Below, in pieces: positions 43,461 to 54,712 of a stretch of DNA of 64,000 nt (its first letter is position 1; the number at the start of each line of letters is the position of its first letter). Origin of the DNA: Serripes groenlandicus (Eukaryota; Mollusca; Bivalvia; Cardiida; Cardiidae); NCBI GenBank assembly GCA_031761405.1, contig JASEVX010000006.1:28043533-28107532 (forward strand), in the 5' to 3' direction. Under the pieces are notes generated by a model. That model ran no database searches. It was given only the letters and a program-made list of their open reading frames with translations, and was not told where the DNA came from. Made by a program: the position numbers and the translations under genes.

Positions 43461-43684
43461 TAACATATGGGAAAAGGAGCATACATGCATTTACCTTTAA
43501 AACACTGTGTTGAAAATGTTGGGAGAAAAGGAGAAATTGCTTTTTTTGAGGAATTTCTCCTTTTCCCACAATGTTTTCTAAAGTCGTCAGCTAATGTGTC
43601 ATATGTTGTCTGTGTCATGGAAACATTAACCTCTTTCCCACACTTTGAAGACATTGATGTAGACAAAAGTCTGTGAAATGTCTA

Positions 43685-43867
43685 TTAACCCTTTCCCTCA
43701 TACGACAATTCTGCAGCAGACGACTGAACATATTTTGTCAAAAAATGGAAAATTCTGGCCAAAGGTGAAATTGCTCATCATGAGCAATTTCACCTTTGGC
43801 CACAATGTTTTCAAAAGTCGTCTGCTGCTATTGCGTTAAAATGCGTCTGCAGGTGGGAAAGGGTTAA
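43685..43867. repeat. MITE-A, short copy
   Basis: TTAACCCTTTCCCTCATACG to GTGGGAAAGGGTTAA with ~45 bp deleted. The right part is close to those at 10026 and 57738 (GTCTGCTGCTATTGCGTTAA). Confidence 0.92.
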
Positions 43868-44980
43868 AGAAGGTTTATTTTTTAAACATATTTTCCACGA
43901 GGAAACCAATAATGTTGACTGCATAAAGTTTTTACCGGATCAGCCTAAGCATGCCACGCAGGCTAACCCAGACAGACACTTTTTCGCCTCCTGTGGATTG
44001 TTTGTTTCAGGAGTCATTAGTTTATACCTCTATCCCCATGAGATGAAATGTGTCGACCCGGATCAATCTGCGTGAACTGTGCAGGCTGATCTCGATCAAT
44101 ACATTATGCAGAGTCCATAATGTTGGTTTTTCATGGAATGGCCCATCTTTCATAAATGTTTCCGAAAATTGTCTACTGCAAACATGTCAAAATGCATCTG
44201 CAAGTGCCAGGGAAAGGAATAATACCGGTAAAATGGGAAACTGGCTGTATCAGTTGTTTTGATCAAATATTTGAACAGAGCATGAAATGGAGGCCATGTG
44301 CACGCTCTTCTCTCCTTTGATAAACTCTTTCCCCATATATAATTGCAAGCACTTCGACCCATTTGCAACATTTAAATTTTGTAAAACAATTTGCGGGCAA
44401 AGAAGGCATTGCTCTTAGAGCAATTTATCTGTTAGTGACACTATTTTGACTTCTTTTCTTCAATATTCATACTTTCATTCCTAGTGATTTCCCATGTTTT
44501 TTCTTTTAATATTTTCAAGATCGTCTGCTGTCTCGTCTGCTGTATATTTGTTTTATTTGGGAAAGGATAACCGGTAACCCATTCTGACAAACAACAAATC
44601 TGCAGCTAATGACTTGGAAAACATGTAGTCAAAAATATTGAAGGTCTTATAAATGAAAGAATAATTATTTAGTTTTAAGTGAAATCGTTGTAAGAAAACA
44701 GAGAAATTGCTAATAATGACCAATTTCTTCTTTTGTCGCAATATCTTCATAAGACGTCTGCTGCAGATTCGTTGAAGAGTCTTTTGTTAGAGAAAGATAT
44801 AAACGATGATTGTTGTCTGTAGTTGTTATTGATGATTTAATGAAGATGGAATCTGTATCGTCATGCAAAAAACCAACCTCTTTCTGTTTGTAGTCTATCT
44901 ATAATATTGACAGAAATATCAATCACAGCTGACTTTGAAGCTTTAAGTGCTAGAACTAATTTTGTGAAGATGGAACTGCT

Positions 44981-45395
44981 TTAACCCTTTCCCTCTTACG
45001 ACAATTCTGCAGCAGACGACTTTAAACATATTTTGTCAAAAAATAGAAAATCTCTATAATTGAAAAGATAACCTATGACTAAAAGTGGAAAACATTGTGG
45101 CAAAAGGAGAAATTGCTCCTTTTGATCAATTTCTTCTTTTGTCACTATGTTTTCAAAAAGCCGTCTGCTGCAGAGGCGTCAAAAAGCATTTATATTAGGG
45201 AAAGGGTTAACCCTCCCTTTCCCATACACAACAAACATGCAGCAGACAATTTGGAACACATCTGGACATGAATATGCAAAAACTCTGCAAATGAAAGTAT
45301 AATAATGACATTCCGGTAAAGGGCGTTCTCCATTTGCCACAATGTTTTCAAAAAGTCATCTGCTCCAGAAAGTGTCTGTATGTGGGAAAGGGTTG
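44981..45395. repeat. Two MITE-A copies head-to-tail
   Basis: 44981-45210 complete; 45207-45395 (TTAACCCTCCCTTTCCCATA to TGTGGGAAAGGGTTGA), TTAA shared at 45207. The second has a large internal deletion. Confidence 0.9.
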
Positions 45396-45577
45396 AGCAA
45401 AGATATAAATGATAATTTCAATTATTTTCTGAAGACTGATCTGTTTTGTCATGCACAAAAACAATCTCTTTTTGTTTTGTTTTATTGGGGTTTTACGCCA
45501 TTTTCAACATTATTTAAGCTAAAGTATGACCTCAGTTAACTTATTCAACATTATTTTAGTTATATCACGGCGGCAGT

Positions 45578-45809
45578 TTACTCTTTCCCTCATATAGACG
45601 CTTTCTGACGCCTCTGCAGCAGACGGCTTTTTGAAAACATAGTGACAAAAGATGAAATTGCTCAAAACGAGCAATTTCTCCTTTTGCCACTATGTTTACC
45701 ACCCTTAGTCATAGGTTATCCATTCAATTATAGAGAAGATTTCCATTTTTTGACAAAATACGTTCAAAGTCATCTGCTGCAGAATTGTCGTATGAAGAAA
45801 AAGGGTTAA
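45578..45809. repeat. MITE-A copy within a SINE-1 tail (minus)
   Basis: TTTACTCTTTCCCTCATATA to AGAAAAAGGGTTAA. The left flank 45478-45577 (TGGGGTTTTACGCCATTTTC, ATCACGGCGGCAG) is a SINE-1 tail on the minus strand. Confidence 0.85.
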
Positions 45810-45954
45810 GTCTTCATCAGTCTTCTCATTTGTATCCCTGTGTCTCAGGAATCAGGAACTATCTTATGTAAGTTCTCAGTAGAATACAATGGGGGTTTCC
45901 TTTAGGAAAGTGGATTAAAGGGAAAATAAATTATCTATAATCCATCTTGACCCT

Positions 45955-46390
45955 TTCAACCATGTAGACCAGCAGAAGACCTTTGAAAACATTGTTGCTA
46001 AAAGGAGAAACTGCTCAAAATAAGCCAACTTCTCCTTTTGTCACAATGTTTTCAACTCTGTTCAATAACTGCAATGTATACATATAGATATTGCATACTT
46101 TTTCCTAGATAATTATGAAGTTTCTGTTACATATTTGATGTATGTGGGGAAGAGTTAAAGTTTAGCGCTTTCCTAGGTGCATTTGCATTTCGACACATAA
46201 TGGAGCAGACGATTTTTGAAAACATTGTGGCAAATGGAGAATTTACTCATGCCATAAGGAGCAATTTTTCTATTTAACATAGCGCTTTTAACTTAATTCA
46301 ATAAATAAGTTTTTTTCAATTATCAAGATTTTTCCATGTTTTTCCTGTAATAAATTCAAAAGTGTCTGCTGCAGATTTGATATTTTCGAT
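45955..46390. repeat. Two old MITE-A copies
   Basis: 45960-46158 and 46160-46390: GACCTTTGAAAACATTG, CTGCTCAAAATAAGCCAAC, GGAGCAGACGATTTTTGA, AAGTGTCTGCTGCAGATT. Ends mostly lost. Confidence 0.6.
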
Positions 46391-46391
46391 C

Positions 46392-46619
46392 TTAACCTTT
46401 TCCCAAAAACAATACATCTGCAGCAGACGACTTTGAAAACGTAGTGACAAAAACCTGAAAAATCTCCATAAAAGATAGCTTAATTGTTAAATAAAGTTGA
46501 AAACATTATGGCGATAGGAGAAATTGCTCATCATGAGCAATTTCACCTTTGACCACAATGTTTTCAAAAGTTGTATGCTGCATATGCGTTAAAATGCGTC
46601 TGCAGGTGGGAAAGGGTTA
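46392..46619. repeat. MITE-A copy
   Basis: TTAACCTTTTCCCAAAAACA to GTGGGAAAGGGTTA. Same subfamily as 10026. Confidence 0.88.
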
Positions 46620-46624
46620 CATGA

Positions 46625-46800
46625 ATTGGGGGTCATACCAAAGACTTCAAAAATGGTAGTAATGGCTGCCCTCCTTGGCGCTCAGGATTGTTTGGGCGAG
46701 CATTACGTCTCAGACTGGCTTGTGTCAGGTTAAATTGACAAGTGGTACTTTACAAGGAACTGCCATGACATAACTGATAATTTGGTTGATTATTCATCTT
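46625..46800 (+). repeat. SINE-2 body, head missing
   Basis: GTCATACCAAAGACTTCAAA, GGTAGTAATGGCTGCCCTCC, TTGGCGCTCAGGATTG, CTTGTGTCAGGTTAAATTGA, CTGCCATGACATAACTGATA. It is the unexpanded counterpart of the minisatellite-bearing copy at 8880. Bases 46800-47265 show nothing. Confidence 0.7.
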
Positions 46801-47533
46801 CATTATTCATAGAACCGTTATTTTTTTGAAAACATTTGAAAATGTCCTGGATAATTTTAAAGAAAATAGTATAAAATGTTGGTTTTAGAAATTGTTATAG
46901 ATATGCAAGGAAGGGAGGCAACCTTACTCATTTAGTAAAAGTATCTGTTATTTCCCTTTATTGCATGTAAATTCATGTATCTGCAAAACCATTTTGCCAC
47001 ATTAAGAGGTTTTCCAATCTTTAATATGTTTAAATGTATTTTTATATATATTGTTTAAATTGGTAAATTTTGTTATAATTATGAGTTTTATGAAAAATTG
47101 CTGAAAACCATTCAAACCATTCAATTGTTTTTTTCTAAAATTATATAATAAAAAAAAAAATCTGTAAAAAGTTTATGTCGAAGAAACTATGATCATTTAT
47201 AATCACTTGTCTGAGTATCCTTACTCAGCTAATTATAGAACCATCATTGATGGAGTTTATCGATAATTAACCCTCTCCACATACACACCCATTTTAATGC
47301 ATCTGCAGCAGATGATTCCTGAAAACATTGTAGCAAAAGGAGACTTTGCTCTTAACGAGCAATTTCTACGTTTGCCACAATGTTTTCAACTATTTTCAGT
47401 TATTATACCTTCATCTTTCCCTTTCCCACATACAACAAATCTGTGTTGAAGACGAGGATTTTTTTTTCTTTAGAGTTGAAATCATTGTAGCAAAAGGGTA
47501 AATTGCTCATTTTGAGCCATTTCCCCTTTTTAT

Positions 47534-47960
47534 ACTCCGCCAGAGGCGGTCGTATATTGGCGTCGTCTGTCCGTCCGTCCGTACGTCCATTTCTTGTGAA
47601 CGCAACTCCTCCTATGTGTCTGACCGTATCTTTTCAAAACTTGGTCAATATCATTACTATAATGGGTAGATGTGCATGAAGCGGGATTTTCCGATTCAGC
47701 GATTTTTGCAATAGTTATGCCTTTCGAAACTTTGTCTCTATAGCATATTCACTTGAGAACGCAACTCCAAGTTTCCAAACAGGTAGAAGTGCATAAAGCA
47801 GGGATTATCCGGTAGAGAGATTTTTGCAAGAGTTATGCTCAGAAGGAAAAAAGGATACATATCGACACTGCCATTTGACCTACTTTCATATCGGAAGCCT
47901 CTATAGGGTTCTATCTCTGTTTATATGTATCCTATTTTCTTCCTGACTAAAATAATTTGT
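47534..47960. repeat. Interspersed repeat, family G
   Basis: 5' TATACTCCGCCAGAGGCGGT (CCGCC/GGCGG hairpin), GTCCGTCCGTCCGTACGTCC tract, two units with 'TGAACGCAACTCC' and 'GTAGA.GTGCAT.AAGC.GG.ATT.TCCG'. Confidence 0.65.
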
Positions 47961-48061
47961 TGAATGGGACATTAAGCTCCAACAATCCAATCCAATACTT
48001 TGTTTGCTGTTTCTTTTCCATTAAATGATTGTTTTACCATAATGGTAGTTTTGTGATTTTT

Positions 48062-49378
48062 AGCTCCACTGGCTGAAAGACCTTGCATGCAAAGGTTTGA
48101 CCAAGCTGGCAACGCGTACGCCAACGTAGACGTCGAAAGCCAGTCGAGCTTATGTCATGGCGAATTGTCCGTCGTGCGTGCGTCTGTGCGTGCGTTAACT
48201 TTTTCCTTTAAACCACTTCTTCTCCCTAACCACTTTGCCAATTTGGTTGAAGCATCCTCTCAATGTCCTCTCTTAAATTCCTTTTTTTTTTATCCATCCA
48301 TAATTCTGGTTTCCATGGCAACCAAAAGAAAAAAATAGTGAAAACTTAATAAATCGTTCTTCTCTGAAAGTGTCAGACCGATTTTCAAATAATTTTGTAG
48401 AAATGTTCCTTGGGTGACCCTTTATTAGAATCCTTCAAGATATGTTGATTGGGCGAAAAACATGTCCGCCAGGGGGCGGGGCTATTTTGCCTTATATAGC
48501 TATAGTGAAGACTTAAAAAATCTTCTTCTCCAAAAGTGTTCAGCAGATTTTCAAATAATTTTGTAGAAATGTTCCATGGGTGACCTTCTATCAGATTCCT
48601 TCAAGCCATGTTGATTGGTAAAAAAATATGGCCATCACAGGGCGGGGCTATTTTGCCTATATGGCTAAAGAGAAAACTTAAAAAATCTTCTCCTCCAAAA
48701 GTGTCAGGCCGATTTTCAAATAATTTTGTAGAAATGTTCCTTGGGTGACCCTTTATTAAATTCCTTCAATAAATGTTGATTGGTTGAAAAACATGGCCGC
48801 CAGGGGGCGGGGCTATTTTGCCTTATATAGCTATAGTGAAAACTTAAAAAATCTTCTTCTCCGAAAGTGTTCAGCCGATTTTCAAATAATTTTGTAGAAA
48901 TGTTCATTGGGTGACCCTCTATCAGATTCCTTGAAGCCATGTTGATTGGTCGAAAAACATGGCCGCCAGAGGGCGGGGCTATTTTGCCTTATATGACCAT
49001 AGTGAAAACTTAAAAAATCTTCTCCGCCGAAAGTGTTTGGCTGATATTCAAATAATTTTGTAGAAATGTTCCTAGGCTTACCCTCTATCAGATTTCTTTA
49101 AGCCATGTTGATTGGTTGAAAAATATGGCTGCCAGGGAGTGGGGCTATTTTGCCTTATATGGCTATAGTGAAAACTTAAAATATCCTCTCCTCCGAAAGT
49201 GTCAGGCCGATTTTCAAATAATTTTGCAGAAACATTCCTTGGGTGACACTCTACAAGAGTCCTTTAAGCCATGGTGGTTGGTAAAAAAAATAGCCACCAG
49301 GGGGCAGGGCTGTTTGGAGATTTTATTTTTACCTTATGGCCGTGGAGCGATACTGGTCCTCTTGGGCCTCTTGTTTTT
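48062..49378. repeat. Pearl-like mosaic element, copy 3, with a 56-bp insertion
   Basis: Same type as 14906 and 20932 but more diverged, with seven ~165-bp units. Its 5' hairpin is split after GGCTGAAAG by a 56-base segment (48081-48136) ending in a repeat of GAAAG. Confidence 0.9.
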
Positions 49379-49499
49379 CATGAAATTACCATTTTCGGTT
49401 CGGCCATTTTGATAGAGATTCCAATGGTAGTTTTGTGATACATGTTAAAAGCAATAATTAAAAGGACCAATCTTGATCTTTATATTTTGTGGCGGTGTA

Positions 49500-49655
49500 T
49501 ATTGTGGCGGCACTGGCACTCTTGTTGTCACAATGTTTTCAATAATCGTCTGGTGCAGAGGCATCAGAAAGCGTCTGTATGTGGAAAAGGGATAAATTAT
49601 AGAAATTTTCCATTTTTTTTACAAAATGTCTTCAAAGACGTCTGCTGCAGATTTT
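49500..49655. repeat. MITE-A, rearranged pieces
   Basis: TTGTCACAATGTTTTCAATA, ATCGTCTGGTGCAGAGGC, GACGTCTGCTGCAGATT. Confidence 0.55.
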
Positions 49656-49656
49656 T

Positions 49657-50947
49657 AGCTCACCTGAGCTTTGCTCAAGGTGAGTTATTGTGATCGCCTT
49701 TTGTCCGTCGTCCGTCGTCCATCGTGCGTCGTGCGTTGTGCGTCGTCCGTCGTCCGTCAACTTCTTCTCCTCAGTAACCAGTGGGTCAATTGGGATGAAA
49801 CTTCACAGAAAGCATCCTCTCAATGACTTCACCAGATTTCCTTCAAATTTTTGGGATCCATGCAGAATTCTGGTTTCCATGGCAACGAAATGAAAAAAAC
49901 TTCAAAATTCTTCTTCTCCCAAACGGGTTGGCAGATTTTCAAATAATTTTGTAGAAATGTTCCTTGGATGACCCTCTATAAGATTCCTTCAAGCCATGTT
50001 GATTGGTCAAAAAACATGGCCGCCAGGGGGGGCGGGGCTATTTTGCCTTATATGGCCATAGTGAAAACTTAAAAAATCTTCTTCTCCGAAAGTGTCTAGC
50101 CGATTTTCAAATAATTTTGTAGAAATGTTCCTTGGATGACCCTCTATCAGATTCCTTCAAGCCATGTTGATTGGTCAAAAAACATGGCCGTCGGGGGGGC
50201 GGGGCTATTTTGCCTTATATGGCTATAGTGAAAACTTAAAAAATCTTCTCCTCCGAAAGTGTCAGGTCGATTTTCGAATAATTTTGTAGAAATGTTCCTT
50301 GGATGACCCTCTATCAGATTCCTTCAAGCCATGTTGATTGGTTGAAAAACATGGCCGCCAGGGGGGGCAGGGCTATTTTGCCTTATATGGCTATAGTGAA
50401 AACTTAAAAAATCTTCTTCTCCGAAAGTGTCAGGCCAATTTTCAAATAATTTTGTAGAAATGTTCCTTAAGTGACCCACTTTCAGATTCCTTCAAGCCAT
50501 GTTGATTGGTAAAAAAACATGGCCACCAGGGGGGGCAGGGCTATTTTGCCTTATATGGCTATAGTGAAAACTTAAAACATCTTCTTCTCCGAAAGTGTCG
50601 GGCCGATTTTCAAATAATTTTGTAGAAATGTTCCTTGGATGACCCACTTTCAGATTCCTTCAAGCTGTGTTGAATTGTAAAAAAACATGGCCGCCAGTGG
50701 GCAGGGCTATTTTGCATTATATGGCTATAGTGAAAACTTAAAAAATCTTCTCCTCCAAAAGTGTCGGGCCGATTTTCAAAAAAAATTATAGAAATGTTCC
50801 AAGGGTGACTGACCCTCTATCAGCCAATTCCTTCAAGCCAAGTTGATTGGTCAGAAACTATGGCCGCCATGGGGCGGGGCTTATATAGTTAAAGTAAAAA
50901 AAAAAAAATCAGGTGAGCGATTCCAGGGCCATCATGGCCCTCTTGTT
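49657..50947. repeat. Pearl-like mosaic element, copy 4
   Basis: 5' AGCTCACCTGAGC/GCTCAAGGTGAG hairpin, (CGTCCGT)n tract, seven ~168-bp units, 3' CAGGTGAGCGATTCCAGGGC then CATCATGGCCCTCTTGTTT. The ends differ from copies 1-3 while the core units are the same, so ends and cores have been reshuffled. Confidence 0.9.
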
Positions 50948-51004
50948 TGTATATTCCAAAGGGTTAAAATTCAACCTTTGACACATATGGATGCTTTCTG
51001 ATGC

Positions 51005-51270
51005 CTTCATGTAGCTCAGTCGGTAGCTACGCGGGCTGTCAATCCAGGGGTTGTGAGTTCGAAACCCAGGTTGGCCAATATTCTTTCTGACATTTGACAA
51101 AAGTCACTGTGACCTGTGCCATTCATCTTTCACCAATGGGCTGTTTAACAGTGTATGTGGAAAAGTAGCCAGTTGCTTGGAAAGTATGTTGTGTGGTGTA
51201 CTGGTGTGGGAAAACCAGGAAACGCATGAGTAGGTGAACTGGTCGCTTTGATATGACTGAAAAATTGGAA
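51005..51270 (+). repeat. tRNA-derived SINE-1 copy, tail missing
   Basis: ATGTAGCTCAGTCGGTAGCT (A box), GGGTTGTGAGTTCGAAACCC (B box), CAAAAGTCACTGTGACCTGT, AAACCAGGAAACGCATGAGT. The best-preserved tRNA head in the window. Confidence 0.85.
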
Positions 51271-51293
51271 ACAATGTTTTCAACTCTGTTCAG

Positions 51294-51590
51294 TTATCCC
51301 TTTCCCACATACAACATTATCTGCAGCAGACGACTTTGAAAAGAATACAGCCATGATATAGAAAATCCCTTATAAATGGAATTTTAATTATTGGGAATGC
51401 GCAAAAGGGGAAATTGCTCGTTTTGAGCAATTTCTCCTTTTGTCACAATGCTTTCACACGTTGTATGCTGCTTAGGCATCTGTATGTGGCTAAGGGATAA
51501 TTATATAACTTTCATTTACAGAGATTTTTGTCAATATGTTTTCAAAGTTGTCTGCTTGATATTTTTTGTATGTGCGAAAATGGTTAATTC
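51294..51590. repeat. MITE-A copies, decayed
   Basis: TTATCCCTTTCCCACATACA at 51294, CTGCAGCAGACGACTTTG, ATTGCTCGTTTTGAGCAAT, then GTTGTCTGCTTGATATTT and AAAATGGTTAA at 51586. A further old copy occupies 51655-51880. Confidence 0.75.
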
Positions 51591-52249
51591 GCAGCGGATA
51601 CAATCAAACATTTTTTGGTTTGCACAAGTAGGTAGGCTTGGTGCATAAATGTTTTGACCATTTTCCACATACAACAAATCTGCAGCAGACGACTTCGAAA
51701 TATATAGTCAAAAACAAATATCTGTAAAGGAAAGTATAATTTCTGAATAGATTTGACAACATTTTGGCAAAGGGGGAATTTTGCTCATCATAAGAGAATT
51801 TCTTCTTCTAACACAATATTTTCATAAGTCTTCGATCTGCTGCTGAGGTGTCAGAAAGCGTCTGTATGTGGGGTTATAAATACCAACATAAACACCAGTC
51901 TATGAACATCATTACATCATTATGTCTACCTAATTCCCAAATGATGAATGCACGTTTTCGTTCAATTTTGTTTCACAATACTTCAACATACAAAATCATC
52001 AATGTAGGAATATTGGTATTTACATGTACATCGCCCTTCCCTAGCTAGATACAGGCAACAATTTATAAAATAGACTGTATATATGGAATGGGCTAGGTTT
52101 TACTGGTAGAGCAAAGACATATGGAGATTCGAATCATCGCGAAGTCTTGCATACCCGCGAGATCTTATGGAGATTTGTTCTTTGTGAAGTCAGAGTATCC
52201 TATCTCTGTATTTATATATCTCTGGGTTGAGCTACAAGCTACTATTGAT

Positions 52250-52330
52250 GCCTTTGCAGCAGATGACTTTTCAAAACATTGTGAGAGAAGTAAAAATTGC
52301 TAAAACATTAGCAATTTTTTTTCTCTGAAA
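52250..52330. repeat. MITE-A fragment
   Basis: GATGCCTTTGCAGCAGATGA then AATTGCTAAAACATTAGCAA hairpin. Bases 51880-52250 show nothing certain. Confidence 0.6.
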
Positions 52331-52379
52331 AGGTTTGCCAATTCGTTTCAAAATTTTATTTTGAATGTTTCAGATTTTT

Positions 52380-53365
52380 AGTTGTGACTGTAATGCATTT
52401 TGACGGAATTGTGCCCCTTTTTGGACTTAGAATTTTGATCAAACCTTTGTGTGCAAGGCCTTTTCTCAGACACTGTGTATGCTGTGGCTTTGAAACTTCA
52501 CACACTTATTTAGGGTCATTAGGTGACCTTTTTTGTCAAGTCCCATAACTCTGGAATGGATTTTGACTGAATTGTGCCTCCTTTTGGACTTAGAATTTTG
52601 GTCAAACCGTTGCGTGCAAGGCCTTTTCTCAGACACTGTGTATGCTGTTGCTTTGAAACTTCACACACTTATTCAGGGTCATTATATGACCTTGTATGTC
52701 AAGTCCCATAACTCTGAAATGGATTTTGACTGAATTGTGCCCCTTTTAAGCTCACCTATTCGAACCCCAACGTCTAGGTTGGCGTACGCGTTGCCAGCTT
52801 GGTCAAACCTTTGCATGCAAGGTCTTTTCTCAGACACTGTGTATGCTGTTGCTTTGAAACTTCACACACTTATTCAGGGTCATTAGATGACCTTGTATGT
52901 CAAGTCCCATAATTCTGGAATGGATTTTGACAATTTGTGCCCCTTTTTGGTCAAATCTTTGTGTGCAAGACTGGGAATTTTGGGTTAAAGTTAGGCATTC
53001 AAGTCCTTTTCTCAGAAACTATATAATTTATGCTGTTGCTATTAAATAGTTTTCTTTCTTTTGTAAATTCAATTTCAACTGAATTATTCCATTTTTGGAT
53101 TTTGGACTTTTACCATCTTTGCACCTCTTATGCAATTTCTATGGTTTTCCCAGTCATACAGAACAGAAAAGATTCGAAATCTGTTGATATAAATTTTAAT
53201 CTTTCAAACAAAAAACTTCTTCAGTTAAATTTGAAAAGAAATGAAGTGTAATAGGTGATACTGTGTGACTTTACCTAATGCTACAACTGTTCTGAAGTAG
53301 GCCCTTATAGACGATGGCCCTGATAGGTGAGCTATATTGTCCTCAAACAACTCTTGTTTGAGAAA
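52380..53365. repeat. Mosaic element, family I, ~170-bp tandem core
   Basis: Four units with 'AACTCTGGAATGGATTTTGA', 'GAATTGTGCCCCTTTTTGGA', 'GGTCAAACCTTTGTGTGCAA', 'CAGACACTGTGTATGCTGTT' and 'TTCACACACTTATTCAGGGT' between 52380 and 52960, then degenerate sequence and a 3' end GATGGCCCTGATAGG, GTGAGCTATATTGTCCTC, AACTCTTGTTT. A 5'-end-like AGCTCACCTATTCGAACCCC is embedded at 52749. Confidence 0.75.
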
Positions 53366-53746
53366 AGTGCTCATGGTGAACTTTTAAGATTGTTGGAGGT
53401 TTTTGGTCCAATTTCATTTAAACCAGACCTAAACTTCCCTTGCTCATATATGGATCTGATGACTGCCTCTTACAGGTCATCTCAGATTGACCTTTGCATC
53501 AGCCAATCAAAGTCCTTATACACAGGTTACACTGTAATTTGATAAAAAATCAACCTAATTATAGGCGCTGTGCTCCCCAAGAATAAAAGATTTGGCATCT
53601 ATCATCTGTTTAAATGCAATCTGCACATTAGCTCTGCTTTGTTAGCAACAGGCCTTACAAGGTTTTCAATAAATGTTTGAACTGAAAGGATATTTTTATC
53701 AATGAAAATAAGGCAGCTTCTCACCAAGGTTGGTTTTGTCTGGATT

Positions 53747-54014
53747 AATGATTGATTGGGGTTTAATGCCGTTTTCATCACAGCAGCAAGTTCAGCTACT
53801 CATGTATATTTCCTGACTTTCTCACATCAGTACTCCACACAACAGTCTTTCAAAGAAACTGGCTGCTTTTCCACATAGACTTGGTGGAAGATGAATGACT
53901 CTTGTTGCCTTGACTTTTATCAACTGTCAGACAGAATGTTGGTTGAGCTGTTGTACTCACAATCCTTGGATTGACAGCCCCCATCGCTACAGACTGAGCT
54001 ACCGGAGCTACCGG
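53747..54014 (-). repeat. tRNA-derived SINE-1 copy 45 bases before exon 4
   Basis: Minus-strand orientation: tail ATTGATTGGGGTTTAATGCC, CAGTACTCCACACAAC, GGCTGCTTTTCCACATAGAC, then head GGATTGACAGCCCCCATCGC and CAGACTGAGCTACCGGAGCT. It lies immediately upstream of the exon 4 polypyrimidine tract. Confidence 0.85.
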
Positions 54015-54059
54015 CCACTTTTCCTGAAAGACAATTCAATTATCTTTTTTGTCTTTCAG

Positions 54060-54206
54060 GTGTCGGATATTGCATGGTTTGTATTACATTCCTAATTTCA
54101 ACCTACTACGTAACTGAACTCACCTGGGCTATTTACTACTTTGGTGTGATCTTGACCTCAACTCTAGGCAGTGATGTTTTACCTTGGGAATGCGCAAATA
54201 TTACTG
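54060..54206 (+). CDS. SLC6 transporter exon 4 (TM3, start of EL2)
   Basis: Acceptor TTGTCTTTCAG ends at 54059; donor G|GTAAAT at 54207. Residues 187-235. TM3 contains STYYVTELTWAIYYF, the equivalent of the canonical (S/N)xYYNxxxAWxxYYL, keeping the substrate-site Tyr203 but with Glu206 in place of a hydrophobic residue inside the membrane. It is followed by LPWECANIT: Cys231 is the first half of the conserved EL2 disulfide, and N233-I-T is an N-glycosylation sequon. The upstream flank is a minus-strand SINE ending ~45 bases before the exon; the downstream donor runs straight into a MITE. Confidence 0.94.
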
Positions 54207-54209
54207 GTA

Positions 54210-54480
54210 AATAATCCCTTTCCCATTATATAGACGCTTTCTGTGGGCTACGCAGCAGACGACTTTTGAAAACAGTGTGGCAGAATGTTTTTAACTTTAA
54301 GTCAGATTTAACCCTTTCCCACACAGACACTTTCTGACACCTGCAGCAGACGACTTTTAAAAACATTAATTGTGGCATATGGAGAAATTGCTCAAGATAA
54401 GCAATTTCACCTTTTGCCACAATGTTTTAAACTCTATTTAATATTTAAACTCTCATTTGTTGTATGTGGGAAAGAATTAT
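54210..54480. repeat. MITE-A pieces starting at the exon 4 donor
   Basis: ATAATCCCTTTCCCATTATATAGACGC begins four bases into the intron; a second starts TTTAACCCTTTCCCACACAG at ~54307 and ends TGTGGGAAAGAATTA at ~54478. Confidence 0.8.
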
Positions 54481-54516
54481 ATCATGGCAACAAATCCATG
54501 ATCTCTGGTGAGTATT

Positions 54517-54712
54517 TAACCCTTTCTCTCATATAGATGCTTTCTGACGCCTCTGCAGCAGACAGCTTTTTGAAATCTTGGTGATTTCTCCTTTTGTCAC
54601 CATGTTTTCAACTTTATTAAATTATTGTACTTTCATTTAAAGAGAGTTTCCAAAAAACGGGTATCTTTTCAAAGTCGTCTGCTGCAGATTTGTTGTATGT
54701 GGGAAAAGGCTA
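54517..54712. repeat. MITE-A copy
   Basis: TTTAACCCTTTCTCTCATATA, CTGCAGCAGACAGC, GTCGTCTGCTGCAGATTTGT, GTGGGAAAAGGCTAA. Bases 54712-54963 up to exon 5 show nothing else. Confidence 0.8.
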
